Shown: positions 9,641-19,573, counted from the stretch's first letter. The stretch: 64,000 nt of DNA from Teredinibacter franksiae (GCF_014218805.1 NZ_JACJUV010000001.1:2492501-2556500); one strand, 5' to 3'. A program made the numbers and translations. Notes: a model not told the origin generated them from the letters alone.

Positions 9641-11371
9641 ATGGATCTACAAACACTTACATTTATTGTTGTTGGCTTTACTTTCGCCATCTATATCGGC
9701 ATAGCCTTCTGGGCGCGAGCGGGTACAACCAGCGAATTCTACGTGGCCGGTGGTGGTATTCACCCCGTAGCCAATGGCATGGCAACGGCAGCCGACTGGA
9801 TGTCTGCAGCTTCGTTTATTTCCATGGCGGGCCTCATTGCCTTCTTCGGTTATGGCGGCTCTGTATTCCTAATGGGTTGGACCGGCGGCTATGTATTATT
9901 GGCCATGCTTTTGGCACCCTACCTGCGCAAGTATGGCAAGTTCACCGTGCCAGAATTTATTGGCGACCGTTACTACTCCAAGGGCGCGCGTATTGTCGCT
10001 GTGGTGTGTCTTATTGTGGCGTCGGTAACCTATGTTATTGGCCAGATGAAAGGCGTGGGCGTGGCCTTTTCACGCTTTCTCGAAGTGAGGTACGAAATTG
10101 GTCTTCTCATAGGCATGGGCATTGTTTTTATATACGCGGTAATGGGTGGTATGAAAGGGATTACCTACACCCAGATAGCCCAGTATTGTGTACTGATTTG
10201 TGCTTACACCATTCCAGCCGTCTTTATTTCTTTACAGCTTACGGGTAACCCTGTGCCACAGCTGGGCCTTGGTAGTACGTTAAGCGGAACCGACACCTTT
10301 TTACTGGATAAGCTCGACCAAGTGGTGACCGAACTCGGCTTCGCCGAATACACCACATCTAAACGGCTAAGTTCGCTTAACACGTTTGTTTATACACTCA
10401 GCCTTATGATTGGTACGGCAGGTTTACCCCACGTTATTATTCGCTTCTTCACCGTATCTAAAGTGAGCGACGCGCGTAAATCGGCGGGTTGGGCGTTGGT
10501 ATTTATTACCATCCTCTACACCACCGCACCTGCTGTTGCCGCCATGGCTCGCCTGAACCTGCATCAAACCATTGAGCCTAGTAAAGGTGAATTGCTGCAG
10601 TATGCTGAGCGCCCAAGCTGGTTCTCTAACTGGGAAAAAACAGGTCTGCTTAAGTTTGAAGACAAAAATGGCGATGGCCGTATTACCTATAACGCCGACA
10701 AAGAAACCAATGAAATGGTGAAAGTCGACCGCGACATTATGGTATTGGCTAACCCGGAAATTGCACGCTTGCCTAACTGGGTAATTGCCCTAGTAGCGGC
10801 GGGTGGTTTGGCTGCCGCACTTTCTACGGCTGCTGGGCTATTGCTCGCTATTGCATCGGCGATATCACACGATTTGTTGAAGGGCGTTTTCAGGCCAGAT
10901 ATTACCGAGCAACAAGAGCTATTGGCTAGCCGAATTGCTATGGCGGGTGCCATTGTGCTTGCCGGTTACCTAGGCTTTAACCCACCGGATTTCGCCGCAG
11001 GAACCGTAGCCTTGGCCTTCGGCCTAGCGGCCAGTTCAATATTCCCAGCGTTAATGATGGGTATCTTCAGCAAGCGCATCAATAAGGAAGGTGCTATTGC
11101 CGGTATGATAGCGGGCATTACCATTACCCTGCTTTATGTGTTCCAACATAAAGGTATTATGTTTGTAGCCAGTACCTCCTACCTGGGTGATATGGATGCC
11201 AACTGGTTCTTCGGTATTGAGCCGAATGCCTTTGGTGCCGTGGGCGCGCTGGTTAACTTTGTGGTCGCCTTTAGCGTTTCACGTGTAACCGCTGCACCAC
11301 CGGAGCATATTCAGCACTTGGTAGAAGATATTCGTATTCCTGCTGGTGCAGGAGACGTTACCGGACATTGA
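9641..11371 (+). CDS. actP: cation:acetate symporter (ActP-like, SSS family)
   Basis: 576 residues with about 13 membrane segments and the SSS-family features FYVAGGGIHPVANGMATAADW and GLPHVIIRFFTVSKVSDARKSAGWAL. A hydrophilic insert at about 340-365 contains an EF-hand-like loop (DKNGDGRITYNADKE), common in this subfamily of ActP-like symporters. Inner membrane; sodium- or proton-coupled uptake of acetate or related short-chain monocarboxylates. Downstream of its DUF4212 partner and followed by a strong terminator. Acetate as the substrate is inferred from the family. Confidence 0.88.
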   Translation: MDLQTLTFIVVGFTFAIYIGIAFWARAGTTSEFYVAGGGIHPVANGMATAADWMSAASFISMAGLIAFFGYGGSVFLMGWTGGYVLLAMLLAPYLRKYGKFTVPEFIGDRYYSKGARIVAVVCLIVASVTYVIGQMKGVGVAFSRFLEVRYEIGLLIGMGIVFIYAVMGGMKGITYTQIAQYCVLICAYTIPAVFISLQLTGNPVPQLGLGSTLSGTDTFLLDKLDQVVTELGFAEYTTSKRLSSLNTFVYTLSLMIGTAGLPHVIIRFFTVSKVSDARKSAGWALVFITILYTTAPAVAAMARLNLHQTIEPSKGELLQYAERPSWFSNWEKTGLLKFEDKNGDGRITYNADKETNEMVKVDRDIMVLANPEIARLPNWVIALVAAGGLAAALSTAAGLLLAIASAISHDLLKGVFRPDITEQQELLASRIAMAGAIVLAGYLGFNPPDFAAGTVALAFGLAASSIFPALMMGIFSKRINKEGAIAGMIAGITITLLYVFQHKGIMFVASTSYLGDMDANWFFGIEPNAFGAVGALVNFVVAFSVSRVTAAPPEHIQHLVEDIRIPAGAGDVTGH

Positions 11372-11402
11372 TCGTCGAGTAACGGCAATGTGGCTTGGGA
11401 GA

Positions 11403-11437
11403 ACACAGAGAGCGAGAGCTCTCTGTGTTTTTTCTTT
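11403..11437 (+). terminator. Rho-independent terminator of actP
   Basis: ACACAGAGAG paired with CTCTCTGTGT around a 6-base loop, followed by TTTTTCTTTT. It lies about 30 bases after the actP stop. Confidence 0.9.
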
Positions 11438-11622
11438 TATGGGGCTGAAATTTTATTTTTGGACGTTAATTTTGCTTTAAAGTAAGGTGGTATTTGTCCT
11501 TGCAGGAGGCGTTGCAGTATTGCAAAAACTATTCGGGCGATTTCGACCCAATTCGAGTAGCCGATTAGCGCCCAAATAGGAAAGAAAAAATATCAAAAAA
11601 GCGGTAAAAGAGAAAAATAAAA

Positions 11623-12135
11623 ATGCTGAATCAACTTAAAAACAAACACTTTATTTTGGCCATGTTTATTGCCCCTGTGTTGGCGATTATTGCTTATCTG
11701 GCGGTTGACTATAAAGTTTCCGAAAAGCCCAAATCGGCCATACAGGGTGGTAGCTACAAGCTGGCGGCCAACTCCAATTGTCGCTATCAAAGTGGTATTT
11801 GCACACTGCGTAATGCCGACGTTAAAATCAATATTCGTGCCGAACGTAAGTCAACGCACTTAATAGGGCTTACACTGATATCCGAGCTGCCCCTGCAAAA
11901 TGTGGTGGTAGCGTTATATGATGGTGAGCAGGAATCACCGCCAGAGCGCTTGGCGTCAAGTAACAGTGAAGCCGCTGAAGGGTGGTACGCGGAGGTTAAG
12001 ATTAACGACCCAGCGCAATCCTATGTACGGCTGGCGGCTCAGATTGAAGGGGCAACCTATTATGCCGAGGTACCTGCCGTATTTGTGGATTTCGAAACTT
12101 CGTTCGAGCGCGATAATTTTGCTCAAAAACCTTAA
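11623..12135 (+). CDS. membrane-anchored periplasmic protein of unknown function
   Basis: 170 residues. One N-terminal hydrophobic helix (about 10-28), then a soluble region with a Cys pair (NSNCRYQSGICTL) that could form a disulfide in the periplasm. The rest looks like an all-beta domain. I do not recognise a family. It ends 15 bases before the DUF294 gene and probably forms an operon with it and the exonuclease gene. Confidence 0.7.
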   Translation: MLNQLKNKHFILAMFIAPVLAIIAYLAVDYKVSEKPKSAIQGGSYKLAANSNCRYQSGICTLRNADVKINIRAERKSTHLIGLTLISELPLQNVVVALYDGEQESPPERLASSNSEAAEGWYAEVKINDPAQSYVRLAAQIEGATYYAEVPAVFVDFETSFERDNFAQKP

Positions 12136-12150
12136 GCGGAAAATAACACA

Positions 12151-14025
12151 ATGGTAAGTGAAATCAGCGATGTTCAGAGTTTTCTCTCACATCAGGCGCT
12201 GTTTCAACATCTAGACTCGAGCACACTGGAATCGCTGTGCGCCAGTAGTTTTACCGCCTTCAATAAATCGGGGTCACAGCTAACCTTTTGTCAAAATAAG
12301 GCGCAGGTGTCGCCCGGTTTAGTTATTGTGCGCAGTGGCAGCATGGAGATTCGCGGGAAGGCCAACGAGTTAAAAGACCGGCTTAGTGAAGGCGATTTTC
12401 TGATTCCACAAACGTTATCGGAAGCTTCAATTGATGCTTATCGTGTAATGGTTTTGGAAGATTGCCTGTATTACGAAATCCCCATTCTCGCCTATAACTC
12501 GCTCTATAAATCTGACCGTTACTTTGCCTACTTGTGCGATAGCCATGCGCAGCAGTTTAAACCGGAGCGTGAGCAAGTACCCGTTACCAGCCCCTCGCCC
12601 CTTGCCCATAGTTACTTGGATCAGCGAGTCCAGGGCTATATGAGTAGCCCAGCCATCACCCTGACGCCGAGCAGCAGTATTCGCGAAGCTGCGCAATTGA
12701 TGCGAGATAAAAATATATCGTCGTTGTTACTCACTGAAAATAGCACCTTACGTGGGATTTTAACGGATCGTGATTTGCGTACGCGTGTTTTGGCTGAAGG
12801 TGTGACAGACACCGAGCCTGTATCCAGAGTAATGACACCCAACCCTATTAGCATTAAACCCACGGCAGCTTTGCATCAGGCACAACTAAAAATGATGTCG
12901 GCTAATATCCATCATTTACCGGTATTGGAAAATGACAAGTTACTGGGGCTAATTGGCTTAAGCGATGTGGTACGGGCTAATAATATTGAACCGGTATCCT
13001 TAACGGGCTCTATTAAGCACGCAAACTCGGTAAAATCTCTGTGTGAAATAGCAAAACAATTTCCCGAGTTAGTGGCTACGCTGATTGAACGCGATACCCG
13101 TGCGGTAGATGTGGGCGAAATTATTACGTCTTTAACCGACGGCATAACCAAGCGTTTGATAACGCTCGCGCAAAATACATTGGGCGAAGCACCGGGCAAG
13201 TTTTCTTGGCTGTCTTTTGGCTCTCAGGCGCGACAGGAACAGGTGTTGGGTTCGGATCAAGACAACGCACTTATTCTTGAAGACGGTTTATTGCAAAGTC
13301 ACGGCGACTACTTTAAAAAACTAGCTGAGTTTGTTAACGACGGCCTCGCTGAGTGTGGTGTAAAACTTTGCCCCGGTGATGTTATGGCGCGCAACCCAAA
13401 ATGGCGTATGGATTTGGCGGGCTGGAAAACCTGCTTCAGTCGGTGGATAGAACAGCCTTCACCAAAATCGCTAATGCATGCCAGTATATTTTTTGATATG
13501 CGCCACATAAAAGGGGAGGAAAGCCTTGTTACACAGTTGAGGGCAGCGGTACTGGAGAAAGCCAAGAAAAACACAATTTTCTTAGCAATGATGAGTGATA
13601 ACGCCCTGGGCAATTCCCCTCCTCTCGGGTTTTTCAAAACATTTGTTTTAGAAAAAGATGGTGATCACAAAAGCACCCTGGATTTAAAAAAACGGGGCAC
13701 TATGCCAATTGTTGATATTGCCCGTACCTATGCCCTTAGTGCAGGGTTAGAGCCTGTTACCACCATGGAACGACTGCAGGCTATGCTGGAGGCGGGCATT
13801 ATGTCTAAAGCCTTGGCAACCAGTTTAATCGACGCCCACGAATTTATTGCCGGTATTCGCCTAGAGGCGCAGGGCAATGAATACCGCCGCGGTGATACCG
13901 TAGATAACTATGTTGATCCTAAAACACTGTCGCCGCTGATGCGTCATCAGCTTAAAGATGCCTTCCATTTGGTTCGACAGGGGCAGGCTGCGATGAAGGC
14001 GAGGTTTGGCGGTGGCCTTATATAA
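12151..14025 (+). CDS. cNMP-binding / CBS / DUF294 nucleotidyltransferase-like protein
   Basis: 624 residues. Order: degenerate cyclic-nucleotide-binding domain (about 10-135), CBS pair (about 155-275; RDKNISSLLLTENSTLRGILTDRDL and ANIHHLPVLENDKLLGLIGLSDV), then DUF294 nucleotidyltransferase-like domain (about 300-440) with the active-site pattern GSQARQEQVLGSDQDNALI, and DUF294_C (about 470-615). This is the usual protein found beside ActP and DnaQ-like exonuclease genes in gammaproteobacteria. The family resembles GlnD-type nucleotidyltransferases, but its substrate is unknown. It overlaps the start of the exonuclease gene by about 20 bases. Confidence 0.88.
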   Translation: MVSEISDVQSFLSHQALFQHLDSSTLESLCASSFTAFNKSGSQLTFCQNKAQVSPGLVIVRSGSMEIRGKANELKDRLSEGDFLIPQTLSEASIDAYRVMVLEDCLYYEIPILAYNSLYKSDRYFAYLCDSHAQQFKPEREQVPVTSPSPLAHSYLDQRVQGYMSSPAITLTPSSSIREAAQLMRDKNISSLLLTENSTLRGILTDRDLRTRVLAEGVTDTEPVSRVMTPNPISIKPTAALHQAQLKMMSANIHHLPVLENDKLLGLIGLSDVVRANNIEPVSLTGSIKHANSVKSLCEIAKQFPELVATLIERDTRAVDVGEIITSLTDGITKRLITLAQNTLGEAPGKFSWLSFGSQARQEQVLGSDQDNALILEDGLLQSHGDYFKKLAEFVNDGLAECGVKLCPGDVMARNPKWRMDLAGWKTCFSRWIEQPSPKSLMHASIFFDMRHIKGEESLVTQLRAAVLEKAKKNTIFLAMMSDNALGNSPPLGFFKTFVLEKDGDHKSTLDLKKRGTMPIVDIARTYALSAGLEPVTTMERLQAMLEAGIMSKALATSLIDAHEFIAGIRLEAQGNEYRRGDTVDNYVDPKTLSPLMRHQLKDAFHLVRQGQAAMKARFGGGLI

Positions 14026-14695
14026 CCTGCGTTACCGGTTCAGGCGCGGGCTGAATAAAGACAAGGCGCGCACTACGGCACTCGAACCGTTATACAGCCG
14101 CGCGCCTTTTCGCGGCTCACAATTATTTCGTGATACCCGTTTTCTGGTGGTCGATTGTGAAATGAGTGGTTTGGATGTTAAAAATAATCACTTGCTGAGC
14201 ATTGGTTGGGTAGCGATAGAAAACGGTCGTATTGTACATTCAAGCGCAAAACACCTGCTGATTCACGCCGAAAAAGGCGTTGGCGACAGCACCAGAATAC
14301 ATGGCTTGCACGAAAGGAATATTGCCGGGGCAAAAAGTGTAGCAGCTGTTTTAATGCTGTTAATAAAGCAGGCACAAAATGCCGTTCTAGTGTTTCACCA
14401 TGCGCCTCTCGACATGCAATTTTTACAAAAAGCCACGCAAGATGTATTTCATTGTCCGCTGTTATTCACCTGTCTTGATACCATGGCCATTGAAAAGCAG
14501 CGTATTACTCTACAGGGAAGGAGCATAAGTTTACGTTTAGGTGCAACCCGTAAACGTTACGGTCTACCGCAAGCACCGCAACACAACGCCTTAGCGGATG
14601 CCGTTGCGACCGCCGAATTATTGTTGGCGCAAATAAGTTATATCGGCAAGTTGGAGACGTTGAAGTTGGGGCATTTACCGTTACAGGTTGTTTAG
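14006..14695 (+). CDS. DnaQ-like 3'-5' exonuclease (DEDDh)
   Basis: 229 residues. Motifs of the DEDDh superfamily are complete: FLVVDCEMSGLD (Exo I), VFHHAPLDMQFL (Exo II) and HNALADAVATAELLL (Exo III, His and Asp). The likely start is TTG at 14006 or GTG at 14012, both inside the end of the DUF294 gene, so the two are translationally coupled. It resembles the DNA polymerase III epsilon subunit but lacks the polymerase-binding tail. I treat it as a stand-alone exonuclease associated with the DUF294 protein; its substrate is unknown. Confidence 0.85.
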   Translation: MAVALYNLRYRFRRGLNKDKARTTALEPLYSRAPFRGSQLFRDTRFLVVDCEMSGLDVKNNHLLSIGWVAIENGRIVHSSAKHLLIHAEKGVGDSTRIHGLHERNIAGAKSVAAVLMLLIKQAQNAVLVFHHAPLDMQFLQKATQDVFHCPLLFTCLDTMAIEKQRITLQGRSISLRLGATRKRYGLPQAPQHNALADAVATAELLLAQISYIGKLETLKLGHLPLQVV

Positions 14696-14782
14696 CTAAA
14701 CTATTCTCCTTGGGCGTGCGGCTAAGTGGCGTATGCACAGTTGTTCGAAGAAAGTTGTAAGCCCTTGCGCGCCTCCGGTTGA

Positions 14783-14808
14783 GCCACTCCCGCGAAAGCG
14801 GGAGCATA
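14783..14808. repeat. dispersed CCCGC-GAAA-GCGGG hairpin
   Basis: ACTCCCGCGAAAGCGGGAGCAT: a 7-bp stem with a GAAA loop, between the exonuclease gene and the PQQ-propeller gene. Related stems (CCCGCCGGTGCGGG near 47484 and GCGAAAGCGGGA near 50719) suggest a family of short intergenic repeats. Confidence 0.5.
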
Positions 14809-14902
14809 GTATTATCGGAGCCTTGGGCAACAGCCAAAAAAACTATCGGTGTACGCAAACGCGCAACTAGCATTGGCCTGTTGTGGGGAAGAAGCGGACG
14901 CA

Positions 14903-16066
14903 TCAATGGCTCTCGGGGCCAATCAAGGGCAACCCGTAAATCACGCCATCTAATCCACCCACTACAAGCTGGTTATTGACCACAACCGGCGCTGCAAAAA
15001 AGCCGCCGGTAATATAGCCTTGAATAGGTTTGGACTTGTTAGTGCTAATGCGAGCACCGGTGTGGCGGTTAAACCCATGGAAACCCTGTGCGAGTGTTAC
15101 ACCTTGAAAATAGTAGGGGTGTGCGCTTATAGCGCCTAGGTAGAGTGTGTCATTCACAATCACGGGTTTTCCCCACGTCCAGCCGCCGGTAAAATATTTA
15201 TTCAAAAGCGCTCCATTTTCAATATTGAAAGCGAAGCCTGAGAGCGCGTCGGAGCTGCCGAAATAGACTGTTTGTTGGTGAACAATAGGGCTGGAATCCA
15301 CCCAGGAATCATCGGGATGTTTATATTCCCAAACGGCTTTTCCACTGGCTGCATCTATCGCAAAAATTTTGGTGCTTCGACTTCCCGTCAATATTTTTCC
15401 AGCGGCGTAAACGGGCGAGCCCTGAATAATACCGCCGGTGTCAAAGGCCCAGCGTTGGGTACCGGTTTCGAGTGATAAAGCATACAGATTCCCATCCCAA
15501 CTACTGGCAAATAGAGTTTCGCCGCTAATCAGTGGGTCTGCTCTAACGGCGCCTTGGGTTTGAAATTGCCATTGAATGTTTCCCGTTTCAGCATCCAGTG
15601 CCAGCACCCGTCCATCGGCGCTGCCCACGTATAGTTGATTGTTGGCCACTACCGGCGTGGAGCTGCGGTAGTCGTAGGTATAGGGTGCTTCAAGTGCCGG
15701 TATGCGCCTCGGTTTTAAGGTGGAGTCTATGGCTGTTTTCCAAGCCAATTGGCCGGTGGCGATATCCACGGAGTACAAATAGCCATCATCGCTGACGAAG
15801 GCTATGCGATTACCCCACACCACGGAGCCAGAACGAATAATACCTTGTGTATTGAATTGCCAGGTCACCGCTTTTAGCTGAGTATCGAAGGCGTAGAAGC
15901 GTTGGTCGTCACAACCAAAAAAGATGTGCTTACCTTGCGCGCTAAGGGGCGACCAAACTTCACAGCCAATAGCGTACTGCCAAGAGGTGTGATGAGCGGT
16001 GCGGAGGTTATTACTACAGGCGGTAAAACAACCAAAGCTTAATAAACAAATACATAAAATGCGCAT
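14903..16066 (-). CDS. PQQ-repeat beta-propeller lipoprotein (BamB-like)
   Basis: 387 residues, with a lipoprotein signal MRILCICLLSFGCFTAC (lipobox FTAC). Several PQQ-like blades are visible, each with a pattern like LYALSLETGTQRWAFDTGG, LYVGSADGRVLALDAETG or KIFAIDAASGKAVWEYKHP. The fold is that of BamB and quinoprotein-type propellers. No PQQ-binding residues can be confirmed. It is not next to der/hisS as bamB usually is, so I do not call it bamB. Probably periplasmic, attached to a membrane. Confidence 0.8.
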   Translation of the reverse strand: MRILCICLLSFGCFTACSNNLRTAHHTSWQYAIGCEVWSPLSAQGKHIFFGCDDQRFYAFDTQLKAVTWQFNTQGIIRSGSVVWGNRIAFVSDDGYLYSVDIATGQLAWKTAIDSTLKPRRIPALEAPYTYDYRSSTPVVANNQLYVGSADGRVLALDAETGNIQWQFQTQGAVRADPLISGETLFASSWDGNLYALSLETGTQRWAFDTGGIIQGSPVYAAGKILTGSRSTKIFAIDAASGKAVWEYKHPDDSWVDSSPIVHQQTVYFGSSDALSGFAFNIENGALLNKYFTGGWTWGKPVIVNDTLYLGAISAHPYYFQGVTLAQGFHGFNRHTGARISTNKSKPIQGYITGGFFAAPVVVNNQLVVGGLDGVIYGLPLIGPESH

Positions 16067-16237
16067 TCAAGTTCCAGGGGTCGTTATAGGTTTTTAGGAG
16101 CATATACCGAGCTAGTTGAGCTTAGGGTCAAGGGGCGAGGGAGAATTAGCAGGCGACAAAATGGATGTGGGGAGTGCTTTAGCAGGATCAAAAAAACAAG
16201 ATCAAAATTTTTTAATAGCGCCTATGCGGTCGTTCTA

Positions 16238-16271
16238 GGCTCCACCTGCGCGCCTGAGCGCGCGCGGAGCC
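16238..16271 (-). terminator. GC-rich hairpin after the YebC-family gene
   Basis: Nested inverted repeats GGCTCC...GCGCGC...GCGCGC...GGAGCC, 19 bases downstream of the minus-strand stop. A T-run does not follow immediately on the minus strand, so termination is likely but not certain. Confidence 0.5.
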
Positions 16272-16289
16272 AGACAACGATAAAGCACG

Positions 16290-17006
16290 CTATAGGTCGG
16301 CGTTGTGGTAAACCTCCTGCACATCATCGCAGTCGTTTAACAAATCCAAGAACTTGTCTAACTGCTCTGTGTCTTCGGCCCCGAGTTCAGTATAGGTTTG
16401 TGGTACGAAGGTTATTTCTTCCACTTCTAAACTAATATCGCTGAAGGCCTTGGCGAGGGCCGTCTTGGTTTTAAAAAACTCAGTTTGGGGCGCGATAACG
16501 GTTATTACACCGTCTTCGTTTTCAATATCGGCCACATCCACATCGTCCTCCATTAACGCTTCGAGCACAGCTTCTTCGTCGTCGTGCTTGAATGCGAAAA
16601 TAGCGCGGTGGTCGAACATGTGAGCGACGGCACCTTGGGCGCCGAGTTTGGCTTTTCCCTTATTAAAACAAGTGCGTACTTCACCAAAGGTGCGGTTGTT
16701 GTTGTCGGTAAGGCAATCCACGATCACCATACAGTTGCCGGGGCCAAAACCCTCGAAGCGCACGGTTACGAAATCTTCGCCGCCACCGCCACGGGCCTTA
16801 TCCAGCGCTTTGTCGATAATATGACCAGGTACCTGTTCTTTTTTGGCCTTTTCAATCAGGCGGCGCAGGCTGAGGTTGCTATCGGTTTCGGTACCGCCGT
16901 TTTTGGCACATACATAGATTTCTTTGCCGTACCGGGAGTAGAGCTTGGTTTTCATGGCGCCGGTTTTGGCCATAGAGGCTTTGCGGTTTTCGAAGGTTCT
17001 TCCCAT
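16290..17006 (-). CDS. YebC/PmpR-family protein
   Basis: 238 residues, the usual length. The N-terminal [23 protein letters not shown], then [26 protein letters not shown] and [27 protein letters not shown], are the family hallmarks. The N-terminus ([15 protein letters not shown]) is that of the YeeN-like subgroup rather than canonical YebC. Family members have been described as DNA-binding regulators, and more recently as translation factors acting on difficult sequences. It is monocistronic here. Confidence 0.92.
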   Translation of the reverse strand: MGRTFENRKASMAKTGAMKTKLYSRYGKEIYVCAKNGGTETDSNLSLRRLIEKAKKEQVPGHIIDKALDKARGGGGEDFVTVRFEGFGPGNCMVIVDCLTDNNNRTFGEVRTCFNKGKAKLGAQGAVAHMFDHRAIFAFKHDDEEAVLEALMEDDVDVADIENEDGVITVIAPQTEFFKTKTALAKAFSDISLEVEEITFVPQTYTELGAEDTEQLDKFLDLLNDCDDVQEVYHNADL

Positions 17007-17450
17007 GGTGGTATCGCTTAATGTTGGTGAAGGCTAATGGCCGAAGAGTAAAAATCAGGCGCCGATTATGACGTTTATTCTTGGTTGAGTTAAGCGCTTG
17101 GCGCTAAAACCTGCCAACTATCGCTGTTTAACTTTTGTGCATAGGGCCTGTGAGGGCATATTTGTGGTGCATTCAGTGCGTGGATTTGTACACGCCGATG
17201 GGAAATTATGTCGAATTGCTTTACCCATACGGAATTGAACAAAAAAAAACACTAGGATTCATGCGGAAATATGCGACACCGTGAAGCCATAATGTGACGT
17301 ATACCTACTTTTCACCCACGCTCATGAATAATAACGAAATTGGCGTGAATCTTGAAAGATGAACTAGTGAATTAGTTTCAAGTCAGTGCTAAATCGCTAA
17401 GTTTTTTATTTTTGCAGTCAGTAACGCCGGAGAGTCCGGCAACAAGTCAG
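17007..17450. other. 444-base intergenic region
   Basis: Divides the YebC-family gene (minus strand, 5' end at 17006) from the end of the flavoprotein gene at 17451. I see no convincing open frame, tRNA or repeat. It should carry the YebC-family promoter near 17010-17100. Confidence 0.4.
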
Positions 17451-18101
17451 TTAGGCGGCCGTTTGGCCGCCATTTTTTTGGATATAGCGACAGTAATTGT
17501 CACCTAGAAGCACCAAATCTTCCGCCACCTTCTTAACCTGTTGGTTTATGCGAGCGTTAATGGTTGGGTAGGGTGTTCCTGCTACCAGCCCACTGCTAAG
17601 TACACCGCATACTGTTGCCCCCATGATTTTAGACGTATCTTTTAGCTGTCCAAAGCTACTAAAAGCCCAGCGCGCCATAAACGCAGGTGCGGCGCTGGAG
17701 GTAACCAATAGTGCAGGTTTAGCTTTAAGCCCTTTTTTTCTGTAGGCGGGCGCTACTTTTCCCCAAGGCCAGTAAGCAAACACCAATAGGCGCTCCATAA
17801 AGCGCTTAAACAGTGCCGTTACGGAGCCGAAATTGGTGGGTGAGGCGAGAATAAAGGCATCGGCGGCTTCTATTTTTTTGACAAGCGCGGCCATGCCATC
17901 TGTTTGAATGCATTTACCCGCTGCACTACCGGGTTTTTGGCAGCATTCACGACAATTCAGGCAAAAGCCAATAGGGTAATCGCGCAGATCTATCTGTTCG
18001 ATATCGGCGCCTTTTTCTTCGAGTGTACGGGTGAGGTTGTACAATAGTTGATCGGTGAAGCCGTTTGCGCGGTAGGAACCATTGATGGCGAGAATTTTCA
18101 T
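17451..18101 (-). CDS. NAD(P)H-dependent flavodoxin-like oxidoreductase
   Basis: About 216 residues from the preferred ATG at 18101, which has GGAGG six bases upstream; a second in-frame ATG lies four codons earlier. The flavodoxin-like fold is shown by MKILAINGSYRANGFTDQLL (FMN phosphate loop) and ASPTNFGSVTALFKRFMERL. A cysteine cluster FCLNCRECC near residue 50 is typical of iron-sulfur-flavoprotein/NADPH-dependent FMN reductases of this type and may bind a metal. Physiological substrate unknown. Confidence 0.82.
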   Translation of the reverse strand: MKILAINGSYRANGFTDQLLYNLTRTLEEKGADIEQIDLRDYPIGFCLNCRECCQKPGSAAGKCIQTDGMAALVKKIEAADAFILASPTNFGSVTALFKRFMERLLVFAYWPWGKVAPAYRKKGLKAKPALLVTSSAAPAFMARWAFSSFGQLKDTSKIMGATVCGVLSSGLVAGTPYPTINARINQQVKKVAEDLVLLGDNYCRYIQKNGGQTAA

Positions 18102-18489
18102 GGCAGCCTCCATGGTTTACACAGGTTTGGTTTACACAGTTTTGGTTTAGCCGTATAGGTAGAGGTTTGCCATCAGTATAGAAGCTTGTATCCCTCGGGC
18201 TTTTAGCTTTCCCCTTCGCGTTGTTTAGAATCAATAATAGGTGTGAATGGCACGCTTTATCCCTCTATTGAAGAGGCTATTCAGAAGGGCTGTTAACCAT
18301 TTTTTGGCTCTGAGGGGCATTCAAAAGGCGGGGGTGCTGAGAAAGCTTTGTTAACGGGTTCCTGCTGTGTGTTACGGGCACCCTAAACCTGGGTTATTGT
18401 TGTTCTTGCGAGTGGATAAATGATTTTTTGGCGCTCGGTTTTGTGAGCGCCAAAAAAATTTGGAACATTTTAGCCAGCAGACATGCATG
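18102..18489. other. intergenic region with a short tandem repeat
   Basis: Two imperfect direct copies of GGTTTACACAG(G/T)TTT stand at about 18114-18148, just upstream of the flavoprotein gene, and could be part of its promoter. The remainder up to the terminator at 18424 has no recognisable gene. Confidence 0.4.
18424..18458. terminator. bidirectional Rho-independent terminator
   Basis: TTTTTTGGCGCTC pairs with GAGCGCCAAAAAAA around an 8-base loop. It has T-runs on both strands and lies 31 bases after the phospholipase stop. Confidence 0.9.
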
Positions 18490-19305
18490 TTAATAATGGA
18501 ACGACAGCCCTGCCCTGAAGGATTCACTTTTAACATTGTAGTGTTTAATAAGCTCACCATAGCCATAAAAATATTGAGCAAAAATGGTGGGTCTAAAGGC
18601 GGCGTATGGCATTCTATAATGGAGACCTACAACTTTTTGTCCAGTATTAAAGGTATAACCCTCTTTTCCAGAAACAAGCTTAAAACTGAGGTCGAGTTCT
18701 CTTTTTTGATCGCCTAATAAATTTCGGAAAACGAGATTGGTATCCCAGGGCCCAGAGTAATCATTGATATCTTGATTGTTTGAGCTTTTATCTATATCGG
18801 TATAAGCCGTGACAGACCACAAAATGTTTAAATTTCGCCATTGGTGTTCAGAGTTTAAGCGTACTTGCCATCTATCCCAGGCGCGTGAGTCCGGCCCCTG
18901 CCGACCATTAGAGCGATGAAACCAGCCAGCATCAATGGAGCTGCCCCACTTTTTATCGATGAGAAAACGATAAAATGCCTCGGGCATAAAGTTGTTATCT
19001 TCGGCAGGCATGCCGTCTTCGTAAATATCCCACAAGATTAAATTGGTATAGGCTAAATAAAATTCTTCAATAATGCGGTATTTAAAACTGTATTGAAGTA
19101 ATAAATCGTCGTCGTTGAGAATGCCATAATTCAATTTATAGAGTGAAAAGTTTTGCTCCTTCCGGCTACTGATTAGTGCCTCGCGTACTTGTTTATCGCG
19201 CACCTCCCTTTCTGTTAGTGTAGGGTCAGTTTCACCCTCCTCACTCTCCAGAGCAAATGCGTTAAATGCCACGAATAAAGTAAGCAAAATCAGTATGTGT
19301 CGCAC
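18490..19305 (-). CDS. pldA: outer membrane phospholipase A (PldA)
   Basis: About 271 residues from the preferred GTG at 19305, which has AAGGAG 8 bases upstream and opens a clean signal peptide (RHILILLTLFVAFNAFA). The frame is open a further 18 codons upstream, but with no ribosome binding site. The active-site motif is present: GWFHRSNGRQGPDSRAWDRW, matching the HxSNG plus SRxWxR pattern with catalytic His, Ser and Asn. It ends in SFHY, a beta-barrel terminus. Known role: calcium-dependent hydrolysis of misplaced phospholipids in the outer leaflet of the outer membrane. Monocistronic with a strong terminator. Confidence 0.88.
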   Translation of the reverse strand: MRHILILLTLFVAFNAFALESEEGETDPTLTEREVRDKQVREALISSRKEQNFSLYKLNYGILNDDDLLLQYSFKYRIIEEFYLAYTNLILWDIYEDGMPAEDNNFMPEAFYRFLIDKKWGSSIDAGWFHRSNGRQGPDSRAWDRWQVRLNSEHQWRNLNILWSVTAYTDIDKSSNNQDINDYSGPWDTNLVFRNLLGDQKRELDLSFKLVSGKEGYTFNTGQKVVGLHYRMPYAAFRPTIFAQYFYGYGELIKHYNVKSESFRAGLSFHY

Positions 19306-19573
19306 AAAAATGTCTCCTTGAATGCCGAGTAAAAAATAGTCAACCGCACTTTTTGGCAATTTACATGGAGTACACTATGCAAATTACAAAGATATAAAGC
19401 CTGCGATGTTATAAACATCGTTAATTGATGTAAAGTTTGGCAATAAACGATAGCAATGATACGCAATAGAGGTGCCCTTTAGTCGCCCATTAGCCCCTTT
19501 TAACAAGGGGTAAAAGTTTGGGCGGGAATGGCGATTGTTATCTCTTAAGGCCCTAATTGAGGAGCACAGCAGT

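Noticed and set aside
14903..16066. BamB itself
   Set aside because: Propeller lipoprotein of similar length, but outside the usual bamB neighbourhood and with diverged blades.
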